Source: Paralithodes platypus (lineage: Eukaryota > Arthropoda > Malacostraca > Decapoda > Lithodidae). Taken from it: 64,000 nucleotides of DNA. Shown piece after piece: positions 1 to 9,960 of the stretch. The stretch's first letter is position 1. The number at the start of each line of letters is the position of its first letter. The position numbers and the translations under genes are program-made. The stretch is from assembly GCA_032716605.1 (NCBI GenBank), contig CM064512.1, forward strand, positions 25,553,781 through 25,617,780. Reading direction: 5' to 3'. The notes beneath the pieces are model-generated. The model had not been told where the DNA came from and did no database searches. It saw nothing but the letters and a program-made list of their open reading frames with translations.

Positions 1-579
1 GGGTCGAGAAAGAGTCCAGAGGTTGACCTCCAGCTAAATAAATTAGAGATGGAAGAGAGGATTGAGTTGAGGAAGTTGGAGATAGAGGAGAAGAGAATAC
101 AGGCAGATTTGGAGAAGTCGAAGTTGGAAACTATTTGGCAAAGATGACAGGGGAATAATGCTGGGCATGCATCTACGGAGGAGGCAGAAGAGGTGCTGTT
201 GTCTAAACGGCTGAAACTTGTGCCAGCCTTTAATGAACTCAAGATCACAGAGTGGTTCTTGCGTTTTGAGTAGAAGTCCCACGAGTATCAGTGGCCGAGG
301 CAACGCTGGGCAGTGTTGGTGTCTAATGTCTTGAAAGGCAAGACTCTTGATGCATACGATCGCATAGAGGTGCAGGAGCTAGAGTATGATGTACTTAAAG
401 AGGCTGTGTTAAAAGCCTATGAGCTGCGTCCTGAGGCTTACAGGTTGGCCTTCAGGGGGGCTCGGAAGCAGCAGGGGTCTCGCATGTGGAATGTGCCAGG
501 TACCTGTGCAATACTCTATCTAAGTGGCTGCATTCAGAGTCAGCTGATAGTTTTGAGGTGGCGTGTGAGGTTTGGCTGA
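1..579 (+). pseudogene. Ty3/gypsy-type gag remnant (coiled coil plus capsid-like part)
   Basis: Frame 1 reads through the window edge as a charged, Glu/Lys/Leu-rich segment that should form a coiled coil (about bases 1-144). A capsid-like region follows, with the LVPAFNELKITEWFLRFE stretch and a SCAN-like LKEAVLKAYELRPEAYRLAF stretch near bases 205-450. This order is typical of gag in one group of arthropod and vertebrate Ty3/gypsy elements, where gag forms the virus-like particle. In-frame stops lie at 145-147 (TGA) and 271-273 (TAG), so it is dead. The 5' end is cut by the window. The zinc knuckle and protease that follow are in other frames, so at least two frameshifts separate the parts. 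Family assignment rests on motif recognition, not a search. Confidence 0.72.
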
Positions 580-844
580 TGGAGCAGTTCACCAGCATAG
601 TTGAACGGGACATTGGGGCAAAATTAAAAGAAAAGCGGTTTTAAAATTAAGGAAAACAGCAGTTTGGGCTGATGACTTTGCACTAGCCCAGCGTGGCAGT
701 TGCATTGGAAACATTGGTGACAGGAGAGACTGACCTGTGCACCAAGCAGCCATGGTATCCACTCGCCCATCATCAACCAAAGTTAACACAAATAAGACCC
801 AACAGTAAACCAATGCTAACAACCAGCGAGCTTCTACGGATGTG

Positions 845-892
845 CGGTGTTACTTTTGCAAGCAAGTGGGTCATATAAAACCTGTGTGCTAA
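845..892 (+). pseudogene. Gag CCHC zinc knuckle remnant
   Basis: A clean CX2CX4HX4C nucleocapsid knuckle (residues CYFCKQVGHIKPVC) is encoded at 848-889 and followed at once by TAA (890-892). It binds RNA in gag of LTR elements. It lies between the capsid-like remnant and the protease in the expected gag-pol order, but its frame differs from both neighbours, showing indel decay. Confidence 0.75.
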
Positions 893-926
893 ATGGAAGG
901 CTACCCAAGAACCCAAGGCTGTCCAG

Positions 927-1508
927 TTGGTGGCAACACTAGGGGAGGTGCCTGTGAAAGGCAAACCAGGTACAAGTGAGTCTGGGGGGCAGTGTAGGCC
1001 AGCGCGAAGCAGGGTTGTAAGCACTTTGCCGCCCCAGATAGTATCACCACCTGAGCATAACCAGACTTCCCCTGATTGGTGTCGGCCATTCATACATGAT
1101 GGATTTGTACGGGTTGGGGAGCAGACTTACCCTGTCAAGGTGTTTAGGGATACTGGTGCGCAACAATCCATGTGTAGCAACCTGACAAGGGGACCTATTA
1201 GCACGGGAGAGTTTGTAATGTGCAGGGCAATCAACAGTGAACAATTCTGTGATTTAGTCCCGGTGACCCTAGAGTGCCCACTTTTAACTGCCGAGGGTAA
1301 GGTGGCCATGGTGGACACTCTGCTAGTTGAGGGGGTGGACTTTTTGCTCGGGACTGACTTGGCAGGGGATGTAGTTTTCCCGCCTCCTATAATCATCGCT
1401 GAAGCTGATTTTGAGCCCCCTAGTGGTGGTTGTTTGCAAGAAGATAACACCGACTGCATCTACCCTGTTGGTGCAGTGACCCAACCAGTGGCACATTTGG
1501 CACAATAG
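927..1508 (+). pseudogene. Ty3/gypsy-type retropepsin (aspartic protease) fragment
   Basis: An open stretch of 193 codons holds a retropepsin core. The active-site triad DTG followed by A lies at codons 75-78 (GAT at 1149-1151), and a hydrophobic flap/second half with LLVEGVDFLLGTDLAGDVV is near codons 132-150. Retropepsins cut the gag-pol polyprotein. The ORF opening is arbitrary, because upstream gag is in another frame. No reverse transcriptase, RNase H or integrase could be recognised downstream, so the element is truncated. Bases 1741-1880 contain two related copies of a Pro-Thr-Ala-Asp...Thr-Thr-Pro-Glu coding unit, which may be a decayed linker of the same element. Confidence 0.75.
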
Positions 1509-2154
1509 GTGGATGATATAGTGGATGCGGGGGCCGACAGCCATGCGAGTCATTCACCTATCAGACTACCAGACCCTCCAGTGGCTAAACTACCATTGTG
1601 ACATTGTATGAGTCACAGGGTTACTATTCCACAAGACTCATCAGTGGCCTGTCTATCCTTGTTCTTGCTAGCTACCATGTACCTCCGTGCCACACCAACC
1701 GTGCCCTTCAATCTGCCACACTGAAGGAAAAATGGACAGCGCACCAGTAGTAGCGGGACCTACTGCTGATTATATCAACACTACACCTGAGGGCATATAG
1801 TTTACCACTCCAACACCCGAGAAACCTACTGCTGACTCTACCAACACCACACCAGAGAAGCAGAGGTCAGGACCAATTTAACAAGACTATGCTCTTCCTG
1901 GAATAACTCTCAGAATGTTAAGCTCTACATTGAAAATGTCACCTGTATATATTATAAATAATGTCTACTGTCTAACACCAGTGTGATCTTGATACACCCC
2001 AATTTAGCAATAATCGTTTGGCCATATAAATCTTACGAATTGTTTTGTGCACCCTTTGGAAAAACTATGGGTAACATTATGTATATGCGCGAATAAGTCT
2101 CAGTACAACAGTAGTTGGGTGTACTCGCGGTTCGTAATTTCTTTACCCCCATAT
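1509..2154. other. Decayed flank of the gypsy fragment, no clear gene
   Basis: No domain recognised. The only structure seen is a short imperfect duplication around 1760-1855 (cctactgctgaytmtaycaac-like units). It may be tail of the degraded retrotransposon. Confidence 0.4.
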
Positions 2155-2800
2155 AGCTCTTGGTCTGTACAGGGTCACTGTGCGCCCATATATCGAGTAT
2201 TGTTCGCATGTGTTGGGAGGTTCCATTCATACCGCACTTCTGTAAAGTCTCTCTCTACACTCTGCAATGTTGCTATTACAGTAATCAGTGTTCTTAAGAT
2301 CTTCCTCAGTGCATACAATTGCACACATAAGCTCTGTTCCTCGTTGTGATGTTATGTATGAAAGTAAACTTAGTATGAATGAATTGCGAATGTGGTTTCT
2401 TTCAATTATCAGTTGATTACTATGACAAGTTAACCACTGTATAAGAAACTACACTTGTAATTCAATCATGCTCATTGTATTTCTATGTATAAGATAAAGG
2501 AGAGAAGCTGAGTTTATGTGGGCAACTTTACCTTCTCCATCATAGATAATCCTGATCAACTCTCTAACCCAAGAATGAACCGATTTTCCCTGTTTTTCTT
2601 CCACTCAAATAAGCTCTGAAACTCTCCCCCTCAGTCTATCTTCCCCACCTATAATATAAACTGCTCCAAACTCTGTGTGTCCAGAGATTTACACTCTTAC
2701 CTTGAGTTAGGCTTTCTGTCATTCAATTTTGGTGCGGATGCTTGTTACAGGCAGCTTTGCCTTTTGTCTTTTTTCATTCACATAGACAAAAATTAACACA
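2155..2800 (+). mobile_element. LINE-A 3' fragment (jockey/CR1-type), interrupted by a MITE
   Basis: Bases 2160-2318 translate, with frameshifts, to the reverse-transcriptase C-terminal motif LYR...VRPYIEYCSHV.GGS and the following Leu/Ser-rich segment. These are the same as in the better copies at 28.4-30.8 and 35.5-37.1 kb. After a MITE at 2319-2525 the LINE 3' part resumes (about 2526-2800) and ends with the shared tail containing CACATAGACAAAAA. The copy is 5' truncated and dead. Confidence 0.7.
2319..2525 (+). mobile_element. MITE-4 copy 1, nested in LINE-A
   Basis: About 207 bp with terminal inverted repeats beginning TTGCMCACATAA and ending TTATGTGGGCAA. It aligns end to end with the copy at 37650-37848, including the internal motif atgaatgaattg. 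It sits inside LINE-A sequence, whose two halves continue on either side. No coding capacity. Superfamily not determined. Confidence 0.7.
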
Positions 2801-3114
2801 GACACACACAATTACTAGCTTTCCCTCTTGCATAAACCATGACGCAGGTTATGACTTAATATCAGAGAGCCTATTATAGAAGTTGGATTAAGCGGTCCTC
2901 AAAAACCATCATTATCGGACTTTATGGCTGCAGTCATATTACCATGAAGCTGGTGAAGATATTTCTTATAAGTTTATATTTTTGTCAAACGCCTCTTGGT
3001 AACTTAATATCTCGAATGAATAGAAACACAAGTCAAGTAATAACCAGTGTTATTCTCAATTTTAAGCAGATTTTGTTGAAGTAATATATGCAATAAAAAG
3101 TGCAAATCATACAC
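2801..3114. other. AT-rich sequence, nothing recognised
   Basis: No ORF, repeat or RNA signature could be supported here. Confidence 0.5.
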
Positions 3115-3262
3115 TTATTTCATATTTTTTCACCAACCAACTTTACTTATAAACTCAATTAATGAAATCAACAAATGCATGTGGCACTCCAAGGACTCGA
3201 ACCTAGGATACTCACACCGAAACTCCGGGCATTTATGCATTACGCTATCTGCTCTGTTATTA
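3115..3262 (-). mobile_element. tRNA-derived SINE, family S1 copy 1
   Basis: On the minus strand a pol III B box is readable at 3203-3193 (GGTTCGAGTCC) and an A-box-like TAGCGTAATGC at 3247-3237. The body downstream matches the plus-strand copy at 11255-11406, including a ttgatttcattaatt motif. Acceptor-stem pairing of a real tRNA is not evident, so a SINE head is more likely than a tRNA gene. Confidence 0.65.
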
Positions 3263-3977
3263 AAATGATTAAGAACCCAGTCAGCCAATGTTAAATGTAT
3301 AGTGTAAACAGTTTATAATGAATTAATTAGTCAATTTCTAGTTGGTTCGATTTAGAAAACAAAGCAATGCGCTTAACTCTTTAACTCTAAGAAAGTAATT
3401 TAAATATAAAGGCATATTTCCTGGCAGTTACGAAACTGAAATGCAGATTTAGCAGTCTAACGTAAGCCTGAATGTACTGTAAATGCACAATGGTCAGACA
3501 TATAATTCCTATTATTAAAATCTGACTTCCATCCTTGGAACCAACTTTGAGCCAAACATATTTGTTTGTTCGAATGGATTAGTAAACAGTAGCTGCAAGG
3601 TTCTAGTTTTCTTTGAGACGTTGTCCTGCAATGATATTTCTGTAACACTGTAGGCGTGTGTGGGTATCGAATCCAATTGGTAGGTAGTAGAATTTCTGAC
3701 ATATTGAGATATTTCATGTAAGAAATATGACCATTATTATATATTTCCCATTCATTCTTGCACTGATTAATATCTGCCGAAGGTTTAATTACCAACCAGC
3801 CAACCCCCTCCCCTACCACCTCTATTTATTCCAGGTGGTGAGGGTAGAGTTGAGGAAACTATAATATCCTCCTCCTTTCTCCGCACCTGAAGGATCATCA
3901 ATCACTCGCATTCATGTTTTCGGGGCTTTCCAAGTAGCAATTACCTCGGGTACAGAGCAAAATGTTGCTGGTTTAGA
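3263..3977. other. AT-rich intergenic DNA, nothing recognised
   Basis: The only long open frame (minus strand, 3819-3457) has no recognisable motif and no supporting context, so I do not call a gene. Confidence 0.45.
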
Positions 3978-4395
3978 TGGAGTGGGAAGGATGGGAAAGG
4001 TAGGTTGGTGGGTGTATGGGTGGGAGGATGGATTGATGTGGGGGGTGGAAGGTAAGGTTTGGTGGGAGGGATGGGAAAGGTAGGCTGGTGGGTGTATGGG
4101 TGGAGGGATGGGAAAGGTAGGATGGAGGGCAGATGGAGTGGGAGGGATGGGAAAGGTAGGCTGGTGGTTGTATGGGTGGGGGCAGATGGAGTGGGATGGA
4201 TGGGAAAGGTAGGCTGGTGGTTGTATGGGTGGGAGGATGGATTGAGGTGGGAGGAGGGATTGTGGTTGGGGTAGGAAGATAAGGTTTGGTGGGAGGGATG
4301 GGAAAGGTAGGCTGGTGGGTGTATGGGTGGGATTAGGGATTGAGGTGGGGGTTAGAAGGTAGGCTTGGTGGGTGGGAGGCAGAGCGATTTGGATA
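3978..4395. repeat. G-rich interrupted minisatellite
   Basis: Irregular tandem iterations of gggatgggaaaggtaggctgg and ggtgggtgtatgggtggga blocks cover about 420 bp. Unit length varies, roughly 36-75 bp. Strand asymmetry is extreme: G and T on plus, almost no C. A Gly/Trp-rich open frame across it is a by-product of the repeat. Confidence 0.85.
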
Positions 4396-4512
4396 AAAGG
4401 GTAATGAATGGCGGGAAATTCTCGGTCCTTCCTTGTCCTTGATTTAAGTTTATCTATGTTGAGTACAGAGGCCTTTCAATGATCGTACTGCAATAGTTAG
4501 TGTATTCTTATA

Positions 4513-4809
4513 TTAAGGGGGTAGGGCTTGTTTTTGGCCTATGTATTTATTTTCAATATAAATTTGTAAATTTTTCGGTAGAAAAATGTCACGGCCGAAG
4601 GCCGGTTCCTTCTAAAATTACAGGCTCGCTATTGCTCGCCAGGAAAAAATCGACACCTAAATGGCACGAAAGGTCTTAACATTGATGATGAAATGGGACG
4701 AAAGGTCTTACAATCGAAAACTAAAGGTACGGAAATCTTAAAACCTCAAATTAATATGCTAAACATAAGGGAAAAGGGGGTCCATAGAAAGCGAGTACTA
4801 GCCCATTAA
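4513..4809 (-). mobile_element. MITE-1 copy a (TTAA element)
   Basis: Bounded by TTAA at 4513-4516 and 4806-4809. It carries the family hallmarks: the aaaaatgt...ccggcc hairpin region near 4580-4605, the gctcgctattgctcgcca core near 4624, and the gaaaggtctta modules. It lacks part of one end compared with longer copies. No coding capacity. Confidence 0.8.
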
Positions 4810-5059
4810 GGCGGTGTCACACGAGCGCAATTTCCGGCAATTATCGATGAACAAGTTTTGTTCTCGTACTATTTTGAGGCTCTTTCGCATTGGCACCGGA
4901 AACTAGATCGAATGTAGATTATGTCAGGTTGTGTAATTCTTGAGCAACTTGTTTTTTGAAGCTGCCAGACAACAATTGCCCGTAAAAATTGCCGCAAAAA
5001 TCGGCTTTACTCTTGTTGATAAATAAATGTATTTGGTCGTCCTACTGTATTTTAAGATA
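4810..5059. other. Single-ended similarity to MITE-3
   Basis: Starts with ggcggtgtcacacgagcgc, close to the MITE-3 terminus (ggtatcacacgagcgc at 31173), but I do not find the matching right end. It may be a broken or diverged MITE-3 relative. Confidence 0.35.
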
Positions 5060-5412
5060 TTAAGGGGGTATGGTTCGCTTTTCTGGACCTCCTTCTCCTT
5101 CATATTTTGCTCTTTTACTTTTTATATTTTAAGACGCTCGGCCCATTTGTTTGGCGATTGTATCACCTTTCGCCCTATTTATTTGTAAACTTTAAGACCT
5201 TTCTTGACATTTAGGTGTCGATTTTTTCCCTGGCGACCGATAGCGAGCCTGTAATATTAAGAAGAACCGGCTCTCGGCAAGGAAATTTTCTACTGAAAAT
5301 TGTATAAATTTGTCTTGAAGGTTTTATTTATTTTAGCTTGATAGAGGTCTAGCAAGGAAAGTAAACAAATAAATGAATTAATAGACTAAAATACCAGCCA
5401 GTAGCCCCTTAA
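5060..5412 (+). mobile_element. MITE-1 copy b
   Basis: 353 bp from TTAA (5060-5063) followed by GGGGGTATGGTTCGC to CCCC before TTAA (5409-5412). Internal order matches copies at 16415 and 18389: pyrimidine-rich start, four ttaagac modules, ggcgaccgatagcgagcc core, hairpins, and gatagaggtctagcaaggaaa near the end. Its right TTAA is also the left TTAA of the next element. Confidence 0.88.
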
Positions 5413-5888
5413 CCCTCTATTGGCGGCCCGTAACATAAGTCGAGTTAAATAAATTAAATAAATGTCGCGGCGCGCGACATAGGTCGTGTGGCAATTTCAG
5501 CACGTAATGTTGCTGAGAGAGAGAGACAAGTGGTGGCAGGAGAGTAGCGAGCGTATGACTGCTCCAGACCACCGCGGCGGGCCTACTGACACGAATCCCA
5601 CCCTCCTCCACCCTCGCTACATACTGAAATGTATGGGGAAAGTACCGAATTACATGGTTTTTGCACTCGTGTTGCGCGGTTGTTGCAAGAAAACTAGCGG
5701 TCATACAAGGATTGTTGTGGTGTCATTGGAAAGCTCTGTTTATGCCCTTTCAGGGATAGATGCTTGTTTTACGCTCTGGGTCTTATTTAGGCATGAAAAT
5801 GATCACGTAAACAGCCCTATTTTGGCTAAAAACACCCCGCTGGGCGGTACATATAAATAGACCGCCTAGCCCGTCAATAAGGTGTTAA
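5409..5888 (-). mobile_element. MITE-2 copy a (piggyBac-like, TTAA)
   Basis: 480 bp flanked by TTAA (5409-5412 and 5885-5888). Ends read TTAACCCTCTATTGGCGGCC and, inverted, TTAACACCTTATTGACGGG. It shares a roughly 300-bp central block with four other copies, including ccctttcaggga, cattttcatgcctaaata and ccgcccagcgg-type sequence. The 124-codon open frame inside is not conserved between copies and is not called. Confidence 0.85.
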
Positions 5889-6285
5889 GCTGCTCTTCAT
5901 TGTGCCAAAACATATATAATTGGTAGCAAGTTCTGTGCTGAATGTGAGCCAAATTGCGTAACCAAATCAGAGAAAACCGTAATATTTCGATTATAACACT
6001 TTAATTTGTCGGCGCAATTGCTTTGCTACTAAGCTACAATTTGGAATTTGGATAGATATAAAGATTAAACTGCCCCATGCCAATTTCCCCGTCAAAAAAG
6101 GCTTTCTTAACCGTTGATACACTCTGGATAACCTGGTAATAATTAAATGTTGTTAAAGTTTTCTCTGAAGCTTATAAATTAGATAACTATACCTGACTTA
6201 TAAATATATAAATTACTATAACTGATCATATTTTAATATAACTCACCATAACTGATGTTAAGGTGAGGCTGATGGACTGTTCAGG
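5889..6285. other. AT-rich DNA with accataactga short repeats
   Basis: Bases 6185-6275 contain scattered ataactga / accataactg motifs that resume beyond the next MITE (6672-6765), so one degenerate simple repeat was split by that insertion. Nothing else seen. Confidence 0.5.
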
Positions 6286-6670
6286 TTAAGGAGAGATGGG
6301 TAGTTTTTCTGGTCCCCTTTCTCCCTCGTGTTAAGTACCAATTCTTTTGAGATTATAAGACGTTTGGCCCATTAGTTTGGCGATCTTACTACCTTTCGCC
6401 CTAATATGTTGTCAATTTTAAGACCTTTAATTTCTGCCATTTAGGTGTCGATTATTTCCTGGCGAGCGCTAGCGAGCCTGAAATTTTAGGATGAATCGGC
6501 CTTCGTCCGGAACATTTTTCTACCGAAAAATGTACAAATTGATCTTGAAGGGGGTTCTAGGGGGTGTTTTTCGAAGCTTGATGGAGGTCTAGAAAGAAAA
6601 CTAAGAACTAATGGAATAAATAAATTAATCGACAGAAAAAAAAAATAAATAAAAATCCGTCTCCCCTTAA
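6286..6670 (+). mobile_element. MITE-1 copy c
   Basis: 385 bp from TTAA (6286-6289) to TTAA (6667-6670). It contains gcgagcgctagcgagcctg, the cggccttcgtccgg hairpin and acatttttctaccgaaaaatgt. Inserted into the accataactga repeat tract that continues on both sides. Confidence 0.85.
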
Positions 6671-6874
6671 GTTACCATAACTGACATTAACTAACCCTAA
6701 CTTGAGCATATCTTACCCTAACTGACTATAACCTACCATAACTGACAATATCCTACCATAAATACTTTTCATATATTTGAGCGTGTTGATATGTCCGTTC
6801 AATGTTATAAATATTTTTAAAGATTGACCTGTTGAGCAGATAACTCACGGTAAGTTACGGTATACTCACATTAA

Positions 6875-7362
6875 TTAACACCTTATTAGCGGGCTAGGCG
6901 ATCTAGCGGACCGTAGCGCCCAGCGGGGTGGTTTTACCCTAAATAGGGTTGTTTACGTGATCATTTTCATGCCTAAATAAGACCCAGAGCATAAAACAAG
7001 TATCAATCCCTGAAAGGGCGTAAACAGAGCTTTCCAATGACACCTGAACCCTCCTTGTACGACCGCTGGTTCTCTTGCAACGATCGTGCAACACGAGTGC
7101 AAAAACCATATAATTAGGTACTTTCCCTACATAATTCCCTGTGTAGCGAGTGAGAGAGGGGAGGGAAGGGAGGGAGTCACCTCAGTTGGTCCACGGTGGT
7201 CGTACGGAGCGGTCATAAGGTTGCTAGGCTCCTCACACCGCTCAGCTCTCTCTCTCAGCAACATTACGTGCTGAAAATGGCGCACAACATAAGTTGTGAA
7301 CCGCCAGTTAGTCCAAATTTATTTCACACGACATAAGTTGCGCGCCACCAATTAAGGGTTAA
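6875..7362 (+). mobile_element. MITE-2 copy b
   Basis: 488 bp from TTAACACCTTATTAGCGGGC to a mirror end ccaccaattaagggTTAA. The central block matches the other MITE-2 copies (cgcccagcggggtg, gacccagagc, atccctgaaagggcg). Ends are inverted repeats of about 18 bp with mismatches. No coding capacity. Confidence 0.87.
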
Positions 7363-7708
7363 TAATACTCGTAGCTCTCCTTAATGGATGTTTATGCTCA
7401 GTTTTTAATAAGATTAGAATTGTATTGAGGCAGGCATGGAGGTAAACGTATGAATGTTCATTAGCTTGTAACCTCAGGCTGAAAGAGAGAAACATTGACC
7501 AAAAAACGAAAAGTAAAAACTCTTTAATTAAATTCGAGTTAACCCAACTGTGAGTAGATTTTAAAACTTATCTATACTGAAAGAGTAGGAATAATTTTAA
7601 CGATGAATTTATAATAAATGGAATTACATTTGTATCCTTGATTTTGTATTATTATTTTGTTCAAATAAGCAAGATAGAAGTAATATGTAAGCATATATAA
7701 TATATACC

Positions 7709-7709
<1 letters not shown>
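7363..7709. other. AT-rich DNA, nothing recognised
   Basis: No motif or repeat could be supported. Confidence 0.45.

Positions 7710-7771
<62 letters not shown>
7710..7771. repeat. (AT)n microsatellite
   Basis: About 60 bp of uninterrupted TA dinucleotides after a ccggta interruption. Flanks the Penelope-like fragment. Confidence 0.95.
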
Positions 7772-7775
<4 letters not shown>

Positions 7776-7857
7776 GATGATATCAGTGAGTTGTCCTCCA
7801 GGATAACGTATTTTCAAAAGGAACAGGGTAGCCAAAACAAGGAAGATCCCCATCTTC

Positions 7858-7897
7858 ATATTTATTGCAATATTTCGGACTCTGCGTCCATCATCAG
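7858..7897 (-). ncRNA. Hammerhead ribozyme-like motif
   Basis: Minus strand shows CTGATGA (7897-7891), a four-pair stem II (ggac 7877-7880 with gtcc 7886-7889), GAAA (7876-7873) and a five-pair stem III (7858-7862 with 7869-7873, loop of six). This is the hammerhead core order. The base after stem III is G, whereas a cleavable site needs U followed by A, C or U, and stem I pairing is poor. I therefore take it as a decayed ribozyme of the Penelope-like element. Confidence 0.45.
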
Positions 7898-8322
7898 GTC
7901 AGTACACGATCCTATAAAATGAAATTACCATACATAAAATTTCGTAAATAGAAGGACCCGTAAAATAGTTTAAATACAAAGTAAATAAGGGTATAAAATA
8001 CCTAAATGAAATTAATTCGTAAACAAACCACCAGTACCGCATGAATAAAAGGAAAACTAATGCGATATGACTAAATAATAAAGACCAATCCCTACCCACC
8101 TAGATCCAACCCCAAGCCCACCTCGAGTACAACTGAAGACCATTATTTGATAATTTAACACTAACACCGACAATCCCAAAGACACAAAACAAAAGAACAT
8201 CTGAAAATGATATATTCTGACTGGGCGTACAATGTGAAATACTCCTAATGAATTTGAAATTAAACAAAACATATTTGAAACAATCAAAACTAAACTATTT
8301 GAAAACTGACTAAACAATTGAA

Positions 8323-8484
8323 TCAGTTCATAGTATTTAATTCCGGCTTGAGTTGCTGAATTAATATCTTTTCCCCTAAACAATTATCTTGTTCATTATT
8401 GAATTTACCTATTATTTCAAAATCATTCTCTGAGAAAAGATGGTCATTCTCATGTGAATGATTTCTTATGGCCGAAAAAGGAAT
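8323..8484 (-). pseudogene. GIY-YIG endonuclease C-terminal fragment (Penelope-type)
   Basis: The minus strand encodes HSHENDHLFSENDFEIIG, then FNN, then GEKILIQQLKPELN before a TGA at 8325-8323. The His-rich start, the ILG/IIG strand and the Glu in GEKILI followed by the LKPxLN ending match the usual last 50-60 residues of Penelope GIY-YIG domains, where that Glu binds metal. Truncated upstream. Assignment is by pattern, without a search. Confidence 0.55.
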
Positions 8485-8522
8485 TTTATTAAGATATTGA
8501 CCCGTTCTATAGCCCCTACCCT

Positions 8523-8528
8523 ATATAT

Positions 8529-8572
<44 letters not shown>
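8523..8572. repeat. (AT)n microsatellite
   Basis: About 50 bp of TA repeats with two AAATA interruptions, between the Penelope-like fragment and an antisense LINE-A copy. Confidence 0.93.
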
Positions 8573-8578
<6 letters not shown>

Positions 8579-8587
8579 GTATATATT

Positions 8588-9960
8588 GTTTTGTTTGTTC
8601 TATGTGGATGAGGTAGGCAAAACTGTCTGTGACGAATGCCTCCCTCAGAGTTGAAAGAGTGACAGGGCCAAAATCAAGGAATGTTCGAGCCAAAATGTCT
8701 GGGTACACGGAGGTTGAAGCAATTTAAGTCATAGGATGAGGGAAAATGGATTCAGGGAGAGCATTCCAGAGCTCAGCTGTTAAATAGAAGAAAGATTGGG
8801 AGTATCGTTTCACTCTTGGGTTGGAGAGTTGCACAGAGTAAGGGTGGGAATGTATTGCAAGATGGGTGCTACGTACCCTACATAGAGGAGGTGGTATACA
8901 CTGAGAGAGCTCTGAGGAACACTGATTTGATTATTGTAATAGCGATAAAATAGCGAGGGAGATGCAACATTGCGGTAAAGAGAAAGAGAATCGGTGAGTG
9001 GACGCAAGTTAATGAGATGCAAGGCTTTCTTTTCTACTTTGTCTAAAAGTGCTGTGTGTAAGGATTCTCCTCACACATGCGAACAATACTCAATACATGG
9101 ACGCACTGTGCCCCTGTACAGAGCAAGAAGCTGTGCAGGGGTAAAGAACCCTTTGAGACGGATGAGCACGCCCAGCTTCTGGGAAACCGTTTTTAGCAAG
9201 AGTGGTAATATGGTCTTTCCAAGAGAGATCAGAAGAAAAAGACACACCAAGAATACTGAGAGAAGATTAAGGGATGTTTGTGTATTGTTGAAGTATAAGG
9301 GATAGTCCTCTGAGAGTTCTTGATGGGTAGATGAATGGAGAAATTGGGTATTGGGAGCATTGAAGGCAACAAGATTTTCTCTGCCCCAATTGGATATGGT
9401 TGTTAGATTAGAAGTGTTCTATGGCATCATCAGCAAGTTTTCATGTGATTACTTGCTGGGGCTATCTGGAAAACTAATTGAATAGTGTAAGTTAGAGAAA
9501 TCAGCATATGAATCGATAGGACTGGAGGTACAGTTGAGAGTATCATTAATGAATATTAGAAACAGAATTGGAGATAGGACAGAACCCTAAAGAACACCGC
9601 CGTCCACAACCCCAGCTATGGAATGGCCAGAAAGGAATTTAGAGATACAGGCACAGGTGGAGGGATATACACCGTAGGACGGTAGTTTAGAAATTACAGA
9701 CTCTATCGAAGGCCTTTGATATGTCTAGTGCAATATAAAAGGTTTCATCAAATTACAGACTCTATCGAAGGCCTTTGATATGTCTAGTGCAATATAAAAG
9801 GTTTCACCAAATTACAGACTCTATCGAAGGCCTTTGATATGTCTAGTGCAATATAAAAGGTTTCACCAAATTACACTCTATCGAAGGCCTTTGATATGTC
9901 TTGTGCAATATAAAAGGTTTCACCAAATTCCCGAAAGGAAGATTCCCAAGAGCTGGATCA
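8588..9960 (-). mobile_element. LINE-A copy, antisense, 3' part with RT pseudogene
   Basis: On the minus strand the 3' end (near 8588) carries the shared tail, then ILARTFLDFGPVTLSTL (frame across 8708-8580). Next come the LRPLTDSLSLYRNVASPSLFYRYYNNQ segment (9022-8810), the RT thumb region, and motif A near 9700-9930. Order and wording match the plus-strand copy at 35.5-37.1 kb. Several frameshifts. The 5' side ends at about 9960 against MITE-1 sequence. A 59-bp tandem amplification lies in motif A (separate entry). Confidence 0.78.
9693..9927 (-). repeat. Tandem amplification of RT motif A (4 x 59 bp)
   Basis: Units begin at 9693, 9752, 9811 and 9870, an exact 59-bp step; the last lacks 2 bp. 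Each unit on the minus strand encodes GETFYIALDISKAFDRV, the reverse-transcriptase motif A with its catalytic Asp, then runs out of frame because 59 is not a multiple of three. The rest of the LINE is single copy. Confidence 0.92.

Larger units (their letters stand above)
7790..8490 (-). mobile_element. Penelope-like element, 3' end
   Basis: Read on the minus strand, the C-terminal end of a GIY-YIG-containing protein (8484-8323) is followed about 400 bp downstream by a hammerhead-like motif (7897-7858). That is the arrangement known at the 3' end of Penelope-like elements, which move by reverse transcription with an attached GIY-YIG endonuclease and carry hammerhead motifs in their terminal repeats. 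The upstream reverse transcriptase is missing: the fragment stops at about 8490, next to another AT microsatellite. The region between is AT-rich with no clear frame. Confidence 0.55.

Noticed and set aside
5486..5860. 124-codon open frame
   Set aside because: It lies wholly inside MITE-2, is not conserved in the other four copies, and has no motif.
7858..7897. Active hammerhead ribozyme
   Set aside because: The core is present, but the cleavage-site base is G and stem I does not pair well, so I report it only as a decayed motif.
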